Assembly: GCA_041665165.1 (NCBI GenBank)
Contig: JBAYJJ010000015.1
Coordinates: forward strand, 1-27,500
DNA length: 27,500 nt
From: MWCR01 sp041665165
GTDB taxonomy: Bacteria; Patescibacteriota; Patescibacteriia; 2-12-FULL-60-25
Direction: 5' to 3'
Position numbers and translations under genes: made by a program. Shown in pieces: positions 18,950-27,239 of the stretch. Below the pieces are notes generated by a model. It was not told the DNA's origin. It saw only the letters and a list, made by a program, of their open reading frames with translations, and searched no databases. How positions within the stretch are numbered: position 1 is the first letter of the stretch; each line of letters begins with the position of its first letter.

Positions 18950-19444
18950 TTACTGGTTGGCGTATTGCTCAACTTCCGGAGTGACGACCACGAGCTCAAC
19001 TCCTGCCAGTTTGAACAGATCCCTGGATTCGCTGGCCGCATGATATTGCCTTTCGCAGACCACACGTTTGATCCCGCAATTCACAATGGCTTTGGCGCAA
19101 GCGTAGCAAGGCTCGAATTTTCCATAAATCGTGGCACCGTCAATCGCGACTCCATAGCGGGCCGCATTGCAGATGGCGTTTATCTCGCCATGGGACGTGC
19201 GGATGCAATGTTGGGTCACGCTCCCGTCTTCATGAATAATTTTATTCATTTGGTGACCCGCATCATCGCAATGCGGCATGCCGATTGGCGAACCCACATA
19301 ACCGGTCGCAAGGATGCGCTTGTCTTTGACGAGCACCACGCCGATGCGTCCACGGTCGCAAGTGCCGCGCTTGCCGACTGTGCGTGCAATCTCCAAAAAA
19401 TATTCATCAGTCGTCGGCCGGATATGCTTCTGTTCGTCTGTCAT
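18950..19444 (-). CDS. Deoxycytidylate (dCMP) deaminase family protein
   Basis: The 164-residue protein has the zinc-dependent cytidine/deoxycytidylate deaminase motifs: RTSHGEINAI (H-x-E, with Gly in place of the usual Ala) and FEPCYACAKAIVNCGIKRVV (P-C-x-x-C). The N-terminal RPTTDEYFLEIARTVGKRGTCDRGRIGVVLVKD fits ComEB/dCMP deaminases, as does the longer insert between strands (GMPHCDDAGHQMNK..) with extra Cys/His. It converts dCMP to dUMP, feeding dTMP synthesis. The upstream 19447-19540 is filled with ATTAGCA/AATTCCT repeats, and a TGCTAAT box a few bases before the ATG suggests a leaderless start. Confidence 0.92.
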   Translation of the reverse strand: MTDEQKHIRPTTDEYFLEIARTVGKRGTCDRGRIGVVLVKDKRILATGYVGSPIGMPHCDDAGHQMNKIIHEDGSVTQHCIRTSHGEINAICNAARYGVAIDGATIYGKFEPCYACAKAIVNCGIKRVVCERQYHAASESRDLFKLAGVELVVVTPEVEQYANQ

Positions 19445-19446
19445 AT

Positions 19447-19535
19447 TTCAATTAGCAATTAGCAGTTAGTAATTAGCAATTTGTCCGATACTGGAATGCG
19501 TGAATTCCTAATCGCTAATTCCTAATTCCTAATTT
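19447..19535. repeat. ATTAGCA / CTAATTC tandem and inverted repeats
   Basis: AATTAGCA-type words repeat four times (about 19450-19483) and CTAATTC-type words four times (about 19503-19535); the two blocks are inverted to each other and can form a long AT-rich hairpin between the dCMP deaminase and rpsR genes. Confidence 0.7.
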
Positions 19536-19539
19536 TGTT

Positions 19540-19752
19540 TTACCTAACAATATAGGGCAAGAGTGCCATGAAACGTCCGCGTTTGATAGCCGTGGCTAAC
19601 TTGCGCTGGTGCCACATGCACACTCCGCTCCTTTTGCGCGGCACAATCTTACCGAATGAGGAAAGATAGCGGCGCAAAGTGTTTGTATCCTTGTAATTGA
19701 TGGCTTGGACGTTTGCGTGGCAAAACGAGCAAGCGCGTTCACTTTTTTGCAT
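19540..19752 (-). CDS. rpsR: Ribosomal protein bS18
   Basis: The 70-residue protein carries the bS18 core INYKDTNTLRRYLSSFGKIVPRKRSGVCMWHQRKLATAIKRGRFMALLPY. The N terminus CSFC plus the later CMWH is the Zn-binding form of S18. It partners bS6 on the 30S platform. The gene lies six bases after ssb in the rpsF-ssb-rpsR cluster. No rplI follows it here; the next gene on this strand is the dCMP deaminase. Confidence 0.97.
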   Translation of the reverse strand: MQKSERACSFCHANVQAINYKDTNTLRRYLSSFGKIVPRKRSGVCMWHQRKLATAIKRGRFMALLPYIVR

Positions 19753-19758
19753 AATAGT

Positions 19759-20214
19759 TTAAAAGGGTATGTCTTCAATCCTGATCTCCTGTTCTCCCAT
19801 GCCTTGGTCTACTGGGGGAAGCGTATCTGAGGAAGAGGCGGGGGTTGGAGTTTTAGGCGCAGGGTTGCTCCCACCGGCTGGCGGGCGGTCAAGAATAATC
19901 ATGTTCTCGGCCACAATCTCTGTGCGCTGGCGCTTTTGGCCATCCTGGGTTTCCCATTCGCGCGTCTGCAACCTGCCTTCCACATAGACCTTGCGGCCTT
20001 TAGCTAAATACTGTGAGCAAATCTCTGCCAGCTTGCCCCAGGCGACAACAGGATGGAATTCGCTCCGCTCCTGCTTTTGTCCGTTCTGGTCATTCCACTG
20101 GGAAGAAGTTGCAACAGTAAAGTTGGTTACGCTTTGGCCATTGGTCGTATTGCGCAGCTCCGGATCCCGGGTGAGGTTCCCGATAATCTGGGCGCGGTTC
20201 AGGCTCATTGACAT
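19759..20214 (-). CDS. ssb: Single-stranded DNA-binding protein
   Basis: The 151-residue protein is a bacterial SSB: OB fold with LNRAQIIGNLTRDPELRNTTNGQSVTNFTVAT, EFHPVVAWGKLAEICSQYLAKGRKVYVEGRLQTREWETQDGQ, a Pro/Ser-rich linker and the acidic tip EDIPF that recruits replication and repair partners. It forms tetramers on ssDNA. An alternative ATG two codons later is possible. A TATAAT box lies ~11 bases before the ATG in the AT-rich gap after rpsF, so a second start of transcription is possible. Confidence 0.97.
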   Translation of the reverse strand: MSMSLNRAQIIGNLTRDPELRNTTNGQSVTNFTVATSSQWNDQNGQKQERSEFHPVVAWGKLAEICSQYLAKGRKVYVEGRLQTREWETQDGQKRQRTEIVAENMIILDRPPAGGSNPAPKTPTPASSSDTLPPVDQGMGEQEIRIEDIPF

Positions 20215-20335
20215 ACCTTAATTTAATTATAAATTAAAAATTCATAATTCAAAATTCAGGTGTCGCTTTCGCGATTTATCTGAATGCCGTGAGGCCTCTG
20301 AAACTTTGGATTTTGAATTTTGCATTTTGAATTAA
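20215..20335. repeat. AATTCAAAATTCA inverted repeats between rpsF and ssb
   Basis: Two blocks of AATTCA/AAAATTC words (20228-20260 and 20308-20336) are inverted to each other around a CGCTTTCGCG centre, forming a long AT-rich hairpin. Also supplies the TATAAT in front of ssb. Confidence 0.6.
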
Positions 20336-20884
20336 TTAGTTAGTGTCTTCCTTGAGCGCGGCGTCAATCTTGCGATCCAATTCGTCTGTGCTCAGGCTAA
20401 TCAACTCGGGTTCACTCTTCACAACTGCCTCTGGCTTAACAGGCTCTTCATCCTTTTTCTCAAGCTCGGCAGCAGCCTTGGCATCATCAGATAATTTTCC
20501 TTTTTCCAGCGCGCGCTTGCGCTTGGCGCGATCGTCCTTGGAAGAACCCTCGACGACCACTTCTTGGAATTGTACCAGATTGAATTCAGATCCGCCTGCT
20601 TCCTCGGCCAGCAAGATCAAATGCCTGGTCACGCTCTCGTGGATCCTCAAAGCCTCGTTGATCTTGGCGATTGCCAAAGGATCAGCTTCAAAGTTCACCA
20701 GCACGTAATGGCCGTGGCGCACTTTCTTTATTAAATACGTCAACTTGAATTTTCCCAACTTACGGCTTTCCTTTGGTATGGCGCCGTACTTCTGGAGCAG
20801 AGATTGAATCTCGCTTTCAATTTTTCCGACTTCCTCATCCGTGAGGGTGGCCGAAATTATATAGAGAAGTTCGTATGTTCTCAT
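20336..20884 (-). CDS. rpsF: Ribosomal protein bS6 with C-terminal extension
   Basis: The 182-residue protein starts MRTYELLYIISATLTDEEV, the standard bS6 beginning, and continues with KLGKFKLTYLIKKVRHGHYVLVNFEADPLAIAKINEALRIHESVTRHLIL. After ~110 residues of S6 fold it carries ~70 residues of charged, Lys/Glu/Ala-rich tail. bS6 binds bS18 on the 30S platform. AAGGAG occurs 16 bases before the ATG, rather far. Promoter at 20974-21002 and an ~80-base leader with a GC hairpin (20912-20942) precede it. Confidence 0.95.
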   Translation of the reverse strand: MRTYELLYIISATLTDEEVGKIESEIQSLLQKYGAIPKESRKLGKFKLTYLIKKVRHGHYVLVNFEADPLAIAKINEALRIHESVTRHLILLAEEAGGSEFNLVQFQEVVVEGSSKDDRAKRKRALEKGKLSDDAKAAAELEKKDEEPVKPEAVVKSEPELISLSTDELDRKIDAALKEDTN

Positions 20885-20911
20885 AATTTGGTAGCATGTC
20901 TCCTTATTTAG

Positions 20912-20942
20912 GAGATGCCCCTTAGCTTTAGCGACGGGGCAT
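20912..20942 (-). other. Hairpin in the rpsF leader
   Basis: ATGCCCC/GGGGCAT stem around a CGTCGCTAAAGCTAA loop. Position in the bS6 leader makes S6:S18 autoregulation conceivable, but the loop word AGCTTTAGCGA is also part of a dispersed repeat (4122-4148), which is the simpler explanation. Confidence 0.45.
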
Positions 20943-20973
20943 TGGCCAGCTAGCCTTAATTTATTAGGCCTAT

Positions 20974-21002
20974 ACATTAAGTAAATTAGCGATTTTAGTC
21001 AA
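20974..21002 (-). promoter_or_regulatory. Promoter of rpsF-ssb-rpsR
   Basis: TTGACT (21002-20997) - 17 bases - TAATGT (20979-20974) on the minus strand. Confidence 0.7.
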
Positions 21003-21026
21003 GGGTACAGCTAGAGAACACCAAAC

Positions 21027-21051
21027 AAAAAAGACCCCGAGGTTGGGGTCT
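21027..21051 (-). terminator. Terminator of the 21068-23809 gene
   Basis: AGACCCC-aacctc-GGGGTCT followed by TTTTTT on the minus strand. Confidence 0.85.
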
Positions 21052-21067
21052 GAGATTTTGACTAGGT

Positions 21068-23809
21068 TCAGCCGCCGATGCCAGGCATGGCTGCTGTCTT
21101 GGTCATGGGGCTTTGAGGTTTCTTGCACTCAAGGCCTTGGCAGTCGATCAAGAGCCTGGGCGAACCAAACTCATGTTGCATTTTCTGATCGTTGATAGAC
21201 CAGATGAGAGGCGCGTTGATTGCCTCATGAATACGGTAGATATCATCACGACCCGTGACTTCGAAGGTGAAACACCTCATCCCGTTCAAGCGGCGCAATC
21301 CCACTTGCATGAGCGAACTCCTGAATATTCCATTCAGGATCTCGTCAGGCATGGTGTCAAAGTCCACGGGCGGCGGACTGCTCGGCCGCGGCGGAATCGT
21401 GTCAGTCACATCCTTGGAGAGGGGCGGCAGTACTGCCATGCGGGGATGGGTCAGTTGCTCGTCCACTGGCAATGCCTCGCTCAAGGTTGGGAAAGGATCT
21501 CTGCTTTGCGGCCGATCGCTTGCCACATAATCCCTAAGAGCGTTTTCTTTTGCAGGACTCAGTAGCCCCTTGCTGTCTTGGATGTCAGGGCTTTGGTCCG
21601 CGAAAGGACCCAGAGATTGTTCGACCATCCGAGCAAGACCAGGAACATCAGATTCATGTGCAGCACGTTTCGCTTGAGGGTCAGAACCCTCAGGCGTGGA
21701 TTTTCCATCTTGGGTACTGTCAGATGCTTCGGCAAGTTTCACTGTGGAAATAGGATCTCCAGTTGGAGGATCCTGGGCAAGTTTCACTGTGGAAATAGCT
21801 TGTTGCTCAGCGAGTCGTTCCCTAAGGGTCCTCAGCTCGCTGACAAGCGAAGCATTGGCTTCACCGACCAGCGCCAAATCTTCCTCAGTCTTCTTGAGCT
21901 CGCACTTTTTCTCAGCCAGACTCAAATCCTTTGCCTTCACATCGGACTGGGACTGTTCGAGTTGAGCTTTGAGATCAGCGACCGCTGTGTTTACCTCGGC
22001 GAGTTCATTCACCTGGGTTTTAATCTCCTCCCCCAGGCGGCGAATGGTATTCTCATAGCCTTGAACTGAGACGACCGCGAACTGGGGCATTGCCCCGTTC
22101 TGCGCGATCCTTGCCTCAAGCTCAGCGATCTTCGCATCCTTCTCTTCCTTCTCTGCGACCAAGGCCTTGCACTTTTCCTCGGCCTGAGTAGCTCGCAGGT
22201 TGGCCGCAATGACTTCAGCGCCATCAAGGCCAGGCGTGGTAGTCGCGGGTTTGCGCTTCAGCTCATCGAGCTCAATCTGTACTGCAGTGAGTCGATCTTC
22301 AACCGAGGTCTGATTGGCCTTGGCTTGTTCAGCTCTGGCATTGGATGCGGTTCGGCTTTGAATGACTTGCCCGATTTCCTTTTCCAAGTCTTCGAGCTTC
22401 CCTTGAGCTTGATTGCGTTCGCCAGTGACAGTGTCCAGGCTCTTCTTGAGCTGATCGATCCTGCTCCCCAAGGTCTCGATTTCTCCGGCCTTGGCGCAGA
22501 CATCGAACTCAAGGTTCTGGATGCGCTCTTCAACCGCAGTTACATCCCCTGTCGGCACGATCGTGCTGGCTTGCGCGAGCTTGGCTTCGAGATCAGTGAC
22601 CTTGGCGTTGAGATTAGCAACCTCAGCATTTGCCGCAACAAGCTTGTTGGCCAGCTTCTCGTTGTCCTTGGCCAACTGGCCGCTCGGCGGCTGAGTAGGC
22701 TGTGACCTCTGCTCATTGAGCTTGGCCGTGAGCCTTTCGTTCTCCCTGGCACACTTGTCCAAGCCAGCCTGAAGGCCCGCGCACTTCGTGGTCAGAGCCA
22801 CGTTCGTGTGGTCATACGCGGCCTCGAACTCTTTCCGCGCCTTCTCGGACGCGGCCTGGATCTCAACAACCTTCTTCTCGAAGCCAGCCTTGATTGGAGC
22901 CATGTTCCTGTCGCGCTCGCGCCAGAACAGCCAGCCCAGGACGATGATGCCGATGCTCAGAAGAATCAGGCTTACAGCCATGATATTGAGCCACGTATCA
23001 TCCTTGGATAGTTGCACGTCTTTCGCATCAGATTTGACATCAGCTTTGGGTGCGGAAGAAGCACTAGCCGCAGGAGCTGACGTAGATGCGCTGGCAGAAG
23101 CAGCCGTCTGTGTTGCCGAAGACTGGGTCTGCGGAGGCGTAGACTGAGGCTGTTCATCCGCGACAACCGGCGCAACTTGCGCGAGCGTCTGGATTCCCAG
23201 CTTGTGACAATTCGCGAGCACGCCGCGTACGAGAATGTCCGGATTCGGAGCAGTCTCAAGTACTTTGCAGGCAGTCGCGCTCAACTTCTCCAGCTTTTCC
23301 GTGTAGGTGAGCAGCTTGGAACGTGGAACTTCGATGATGGCAATGCTGTCGTTCGCTGGCGCGGCAAAGTAATTCACCAGGCCATTGGGGCAGTACTGCA
23401 ACTCTTCTTGGTCGGCATTGGGCGAAGGCGCACCAGCCATGACGCAACCACGCATCACAGTGTGGCGAACCTTTGTGCCATCTACTTCGCGATCCTTGTT
23501 CGCTTCAAAGATATTGCGGAGCTGTTCTTGCATGGGCAAGGGCTTGCCAGCTTCGTTGAGGACCGGAAAGGTCCGTACCAGTTCGCGCAGATCGCAGTAT
23601 GGATGGAATGCCACCCGATACATGGTGTCAGTCTGCGCCAGCTTGGTCACGCAAGGCTTGTCAGGATTGGGGTCGCTCTTGACCCGCTGTGCCCATGCCG
23701 CCCGCGGCAGCATGATCAGCACCAAAAACGTGGAGATCGTTGCGGCCGCTTTGAACCAGCGCGGCCATGAGAATGACGACGTCACCGGTCCGTTGGGTTT
23801 GCGCGACAT
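21068..23809 (-). CDS. Large membrane-anchored coiled-coil protein, 913 residues
   Basis: The start MSRKPNG is set by AAAGGAG about 8 bases upstream. Residues 18-40 form a signal peptide (AWA|Q cleavage likely). Residues ~41-225 are an exported domain with paired cysteines (PCVTK, PYCDL, RGCVM, QYCPN, ATACK, ANCHK), then an Ala/Ser/Pro linker, one membrane span near 275-297 (LNIMAVSLILLSIGIIVLGWLFW), and a long coiled coil (~305-690) in the cytoplasm if the topology is as drawn. A disordered section follows with a duplicated ISTVKLA motif, then a ~90-residue C-terminal domain (MPDEILNGIFRSSLMQVGL...). I do not recognise a family. The layout would link the outside to a cytoplasmic filament or scaffold. 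A TTGACA box at 23904-23899 lacks a good -10. Confidence 0.85.
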   Translation of the reverse strand: MSRKPNGPVTSSFSWPRWFKAAATISTFLVLIMLPRAAWAQRVKSDPNPDKPCVTKLAQTDTMYRVAFHPYCDLRELVRTFPVLNEAGKPLPMQEQLRNIFEANKDREVDGTKVRHTVMRGCVMAGAPSPNADQEELQYCPNGLVNYFAAPANDSIAIIEVPRSKLLTYTEKLEKLSATACKVLETAPNPDILVRGVLANCHKLGIQTLAQVAPVVADEQPQSTPPQTQSSATQTAASASASTSAPAASASSAPKADVKSDAKDVQLSKDDTWLNIMAVSLILLSIGIIVLGWLFWRERDRNMAPIKAGFEKKVVEIQAASEKARKEFEAAYDHTNVALTTKCAGLQAGLDKCARENERLTAKLNEQRSQPTQPPSGQLAKDNEKLANKLVAANAEVANLNAKVTDLEAKLAQASTIVPTGDVTAVEERIQNLEFDVCAKAGEIETLGSRIDQLKKSLDTVTGERNQAQGKLEDLEKEIGQVIQSRTASNARAEQAKANQTSVEDRLTAVQIELDELKRKPATTTPGLDGAEVIAANLRATQAEEKCKALVAEKEEKDAKIAELEARIAQNGAMPQFAVVSVQGYENTIRRLGEEIKTQVNELAEVNTAVADLKAQLEQSQSDVKAKDLSLAEKKCELKKTEEDLALVGEANASLVSELRTLRERLAEQQAISTVKLAQDPPTGDPISTVKLAEASDSTQDGKSTPEGSDPQAKRAAHESDVPGLARMVEQSLGPFADQSPDIQDSKGLLSPAKENALRDYVASDRPQSRDPFPTLSEALPVDEQLTHPRMAVLPPLSKDVTDTIPPRPSSPPPVDFDTMPDEILNGIFRSSLMQVGLRRLNGMRCFTFEVTGRDDIYRIHEAINAPLIWSINDQKMQHEFGSPRLLIDCQGLECKKPQSPMTKTAAMPGIGG

Positions 23810-23925
23810 GGGAAACTCCTTTCTAGAGTCTAGTGTGTCGAAGTGCCACACAAGATTACCCTGTGCGATAGCATTAGCCCACCATATTAATAGCCCAATG
23901 TCAACTGTTCTAGAGCTGAGATTAC

Positions 23926-23934
23926 TGCTAAAAT
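23926..23934 (+). promoter_or_regulatory. Extended -10 promoter, leaderless start of the methyltransferase
   Basis: TGC-TAAAAT with the ATG at 23942, seven bases past the -10. No ribosome site. Confidence 0.6.
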
Positions 23935-23941
23935 CAGGTTC

Positions 23942-25138
23942 ATGAACCAATATTTTACTATCTTCGGAATACAGCCCGAACTCAGCTTGGCCGAATTATT
24001 GTCTGTTGAGCCAAATTTGAAGAATCTGCGCTTTGCTGGGTCAAAAGCAGTCGTATTTGAATCCGAGGCTTGGGACTCAAGTGCCATGATGGAGCGTTTG
24101 GGCGGCACAGTTAAGCTTGGCCAAATTGTTTTAGACACGACTTTGAATGCTTTAGACATTGAGCAGGTAACGAAATTGATTTCAGCACAATCAGACCAGA
24201 ACAAAAAAATCCAATTCGGCTGGACAGTATTCGGTACTAAGCAGAACCAAAAACTGGAAAACTTTCCATTGAAAATAAAAAAAGTCCTCAAGAGCTTGGG
24301 CTTCCCTTCGCGCTGGGTCACGGGCGAAAACAGCCAAGAACTTTCTCCGGCCGCTGTCGCCAAATGCAAGCTTACGGAAAAACCAAATGCAGACGTTTGC
24401 GTTTTCGTGATCAAGGACCGCGTGCTCATCGGCTTCACTTCGAACGTGCAGGATGCTGATGCCTGGAGCTTGCGCGACTATGGCCGACCATGCCGCGATG
24501 ATGCGAACGGCATGCTTCCGCCCAAGCTGGCGCGCATGATGGTGAATCTTTCGCAAGCAAAGGATAAGGCCGTAATCATTGATCCATTCTGCGGCTCGGG
24601 CACGATCCTGATGGAAGCTGGTTTGACTGTTGAGGCGAATAAGATCATAGGCAGCGACATCAGCGAAAAGCAGATCGAAGATACGAAAAAAAATCTGGCG
24701 TGGCTTGAAGAAAAAAATATTTTAAATGCAAAAGCCATTTCAAACATGGAAGTATTCACGGCTGATGCCAGAAAAATTTCTGAGACCATCAAGCCAGAGT
24801 CAGTTGATGCGATCGTAACCGAAGGCTGGCTTGGCCCGGCTTTGCACGGCCATGAATCGCCCGCGCAAATCAAAAAAAATACAGAGCAGATCCAAGCGCT
24901 TTGGGCAGACTCGCTTAAAGAACTGAAAAAGATACTGAAGCCGCAGGGCAAAGCAGTCATCATTGTGCCTGAATTCAAAACTGCCAGCTTGGCCACTAAA
25001 GTCGACATTACAAGAACTCTCCAAGAGCTGGGCTTTGAAGTCATAAAACCAGCGGAAGAATGGGGTGTTTCAAGCCTTTCTTACGCCCGCCCCAACCAAT
25101 TTATTACTCGACATATCCTTGTTCTTGGGCTTAAATAG
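23942..25138 (+). CDS. TRM11-like / RlmL-type nucleic-acid methyltransferase
   Basis: The 398-residue protein has an N-terminal THUMP-like half (residues 1-~170, with FGWTVFG and FVIKDRVLIGFTS) and a Rossmann methyltransferase with SAM motif I DPFCGSGTILMEA (~216-228), GSDIS, ADARKI and motif IV-like TEGWLGPALHG. WSLRDYGRPCRDDANGMLPPKLARMMVNL matches the TRM11 family, which makes N2-methylguanosine in tRNA. The usual D/N-P-P-Y at motif IV is replaced by TEGWLGP, as in some archaeal-type Trm-G10 relatives' variants, so target and base are uncertain. The leaderless start fits the core-gene style of this window. Confidence 0.85.
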   Translation: MNQYFTIFGIQPELSLAELLSVEPNLKNLRFAGSKAVVFESEAWDSSAMMERLGGTVKLGQIVLDTTLNALDIEQVTKLISAQSDQNKKIQFGWTVFGTKQNQKLENFPLKIKKVLKSLGFPSRWVTGENSQELSPAAVAKCKLTEKPNADVCVFVIKDRVLIGFTSNVQDADAWSLRDYGRPCRDDANGMLPPKLARMMVNLSQAKDKAVIIDPFCGSGTILMEAGLTVEANKIIGSDISEKQIEDTKKNLAWLEEKNILNAKAISNMEVFTADARKISETIKPESVDAIVTEGWLGPALHGHESPAQIKKNTEQIQALWADSLKELKKILKPQGKAVIIVPEFKTASLATKVDITRTLQELGFEVIKPAEEWGVSSLSYARPNQFITRHILVLGLK

Positions 25139-25140
25139 GC

Positions 25141-25169
25141 TTGACGAGAACTGAAATCTGAGGTTAGAT
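25141..25169 (+). promoter_or_regulatory. Promoter of the 25221 gene
   Basis: TTGACG (25141-25146) - 17 bases - TTAGAT (25164-25169), starting 2 bases after the methyltransferase stop. Confidence 0.7.
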
Positions 25170-25220
25170 GGACCGTTCAGTACTGGTCCGTCCTTTCCCA
25201 ACTCACAATGGAGGTGCCTA

Positions 25221-26798
25221 ATGGCATCGGATAAACCTAGCACAGCAACTCCGGGGCAGGTTCAAACCACCTCCGGGATTTGCCAGAGGATCTTCCCTGA
25301 AGGCCGAATCATCCAAATCGATCCTTCTTTGCGCGAGGCCATGATTGTACTCGAAGGCTACATTGCCGAGGAAGTCGAAGTTGTCACGGATAAAGGTGTC
25401 GGCTATTGTGAAGCCGGCAATATCGAGCCTGGTGAAGCCATCAACGAGCTCGCTCTGTTCGAGATCAGCCGTGATCCGGACGTCAAAGTACGGCTGCGTG
25501 CCAAGTGCAGGACCGTGGTCGCCGTTCTCCCAATCGAAAAGCTGCAAAGGCTTACTCAGAGAATGGCACCCGAAGATCAGCGCAAGCTTTACGAGATCTT
25601 GGGACAGATGTTTAGGGCTAATGCCGGGCGCAACTCGCGTCTGCACCGCATCAACGCCCACAATGGGCTACGTGCTACAACTGAAATTGCCAAGAGACAA
25701 GCTCTTGAGGCCATGCTCGAACAGTCCAAAGAGGACCTCGACGATGCTCTTCAGAAAAACATAGAAGCCCAGGCTGATGAAGCCCGCCTTAATCGCGACT
25801 CAAAAAAGCACAAAGACGAGCTTGACTCTGCCCTGGCTCGCGAAAGAGTCTTGCGGAACGAGGTCAGCGACTTCAAAAAGAGACTGAAGCGCGAAAAGGA
25901 CCAAAGTTCAAAGACTGCGCAGGGCCTAGTCGACGAGGTGGAGCTGTTGCGCAAACAACTAACTGAGTACTCACGCTGGATCGAGCAGAACTTCCCGAGT
26001 TCGACAGCGGTCAGGGTTGGGCAAGCTGCCTTAACACCCGAGGTCTTGAATGCAGAGCTCGATGGGATGATTGAGAGCGTGTTCAGGCCTTTGGTCGCGC
26101 GTGCGCAAAGCAATGTCGATGTCGACAAAACCTTTGACGAAAACCCAAGCGAGGCTACGACAAAACCCAGCCACACCCTGATCCCACCGGAGTCTGGCGT
26201 GCCGAGCTCAACTCAAAATCCGCGCGCGCAAGATGGTTGGAAAAAGCAACAGCCGATCAACGCGCCTCCAACTTCTCAAAAACAGAGGCCACCGCCTCTG
26301 CCAAGAGAAGAAGATGATTTCGCAGAGGTTGATGACGACGAGTTGGCGTCGATTCGCCCGGCGCCGCGCTTGCCTTTGGTACATCCTGCCAATATTGGTC
26401 AACCCAAGATCTCATCCACTCAACCAACAGAGGACCTTCGGACCACCAAACCGCAATTCAGCGCGTTCAGTTTGGCAGACCTAAAAAAACGAGCGCAGAT
26501 AATCAATCGACCTGGCTCGGTCCCGCAACAACAGGCAAAGCCAATCGACCAGCTGGACTCGGTTCCGCCTCCTCCGTCATCCTCGGCCCCTCTCTATCGT
26601 GCCCCGATTCAAAAAGGGCCGTTTCCTGTCACTCGGGCAATAGGCGTGAAGGCTTTGCTCGAAGAAGAAAACCAGCGGGCTGTTGAGCAAGCCAAACAAC
26701 GGGCCACGACCAAGGATGCAGATCCGGACGACCCATTGTGGGCCGATCGCGATTCCATGGTCCATGACCAGCTGGATGATTGGAAAAAAAGAAAATAG
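25221..26798 (+). CDS. Cyclic-nucleotide-binding-like domain with coiled coil and disordered tail
   Basis: Residues ~20-120 look like a CAP_ED/cNMP beta-barrel: a VLEGYIAEEVEVV strand pair, then EAGNIEPGEAINELALFEI (position of the phosphate-binding cassette, but without the Arg after the helix) and a closing CRTVVAVLPIEKLQRL. After that come a long coiled coil (~155-260), a segment with WIEQNFPSS and EVLNAELDGMIESVFRPLV, and a Pro/Gln-rich disordered tail (300-490) ending in a charged helix DQLDDWKKRK. 525 residues, no signal peptide. GGAGG is 6 bases before the ATG. Probably a cytoplasmic scaffold or regulator that senses a small ligand; ligand unknown. It is next to the other coiled-coil gene but divergent from it across the methyltransferase. 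Confidence 0.8.
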   Translation: MASDKPSTATPGQVQTTSGICQRIFPEGRIIQIDPSLREAMIVLEGYIAEEVEVVTDKGVGYCEAGNIEPGEAINELALFEISRDPDVKVRLRAKCRTVVAVLPIEKLQRLTQRMAPEDQRKLYEILGQMFRANAGRNSRLHRINAHNGLRATTEIAKRQALEAMLEQSKEDLDDALQKNIEAQADEARLNRDSKKHKDELDSALARERVLRNEVSDFKKRLKREKDQSSKTAQGLVDEVELLRKQLTEYSRWIEQNFPSSTAVRVGQAALTPEVLNAELDGMIESVFRPLVARAQSNVDVDKTFDENPSEATTKPSHTLIPPESGVPSSTQNPRAQDGWKKQQPINAPPTSQKQRPPPLPREEDDFAEVDDDELASIRPAPRLPLVHPANIGQPKISSTQPTEDLRTTKPQFSAFSLADLKKRAQIINRPGSVPQQQAKPIDQLDSVPPPPSSSAPLYRAPIQKGPFPVTRAIGVKALLEEENQRAVEQAKQRATTKDADPDDPLWADRDSMVHDQLDDWKKRK

Positions 26799-26799
26799 C

Positions 26800-26842
26800 G
26801 GCAAGCCGCTCTCGCCCGTGAGACTCAATCACGGGCTTTTTT
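26800..26842 (+). terminator. Terminator of the 25221 gene
   Basis: A small GCGGC/GCCGC hairpin, then GCCCGTGA-gactcaa-TCACGGGC followed by TTTTTTATTT. Confidence 0.85.
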
Positions 26843-26844
26843 AT

Positions 26845-26936
26845 TTACCCCCTCTTTGATTCTCCCCCTGCCACAGGGCGAGACTTAAGCTACTCAATTC
26901 CCCGCCTTTCGAAGGAGGGGAAACAAAGGGGTGGTA
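26845..26936. repeat. C-run/G-run palindromic repeats
   Basis: CCCC-gcctttcgaagga-GGGG (26900-26921) within a block of CCCCT and GGGGA runs; similar to 1381-1435 and 4061-4092. On the minus strand it lies directly after the ferredoxin stop. Confidence 0.6.
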
Positions 26937-26938
26937 GA

Positions 26939-27169
26939 TTAGACTTCTGGATAGACCTTCTTCCCATCCCTGTCGTACAAATAGATTGCCTGAACCGGGC
27001 AGGATTGGGCTGCAAGCAAAAGATCGTCATCAGATGCGCCAAGAGGGTCGACTACAATCGCCTTATTCTCTTCGTCCAGCTGAAACACTTTCGGGGCAAC
27101 AGTCACGCACGGCGCTGCACCAATGCACAAATCGCGGTCAACTTCGATTTTTACGTATCTTTTGCTCAT
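26939..27169 (-). CDS. Small ferredoxin, single Fe-S cluster type
   Basis: The 76-residue protein begins MSKRYVKIEVDRDLCIGAAPCVTVAPKVFQLDEENKAIVV and ends with AAQSCPVQAIYLYDRDG. The cysteine pattern C-x5-C ... C-P is that of monocluster ferredoxins; the central fourth ligand position is Ala, which favours a [3Fe-4S] cluster. It carries electrons between redox enzymes in the cytoplasm; a partner is not visible. The start MSKRY is set by a TTGTCA-N17-TATAGT promoter whose start point falls about two bases before the ATG. Confidence 0.9.
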   Translation of the reverse strand: MSKRYVKIEVDRDLCIGAAPCVTVAPKVFQLDEENKAIVVDPLGASDDDLLLAAQSCPVQAIYLYDRDGKKVYPEV

Positions 27170-27178
27170 AATAACGAC

Positions 27179-27207
27179 ACTATAAACTGGCAACTCACAA
27201 CTGACAA
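27179..27207 (-). promoter_or_regulatory. Promoter of the ferredoxin gene, leaderless
   Basis: TTGTCA (27207-27202) - 17 bases - TATAGT (27184-27179) on the minus strand; ATG nine bases later. Confidence 0.75.
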
Positions 27208-27239
27208 GAGTTATTTTAGCCAAGAATGTGGAACAAGTC

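Noticed and set aside
19447..19535. CRISPR array
   Set aside because: Repeat units are 7-8 bases without spacers, and no cas genes are in the window.
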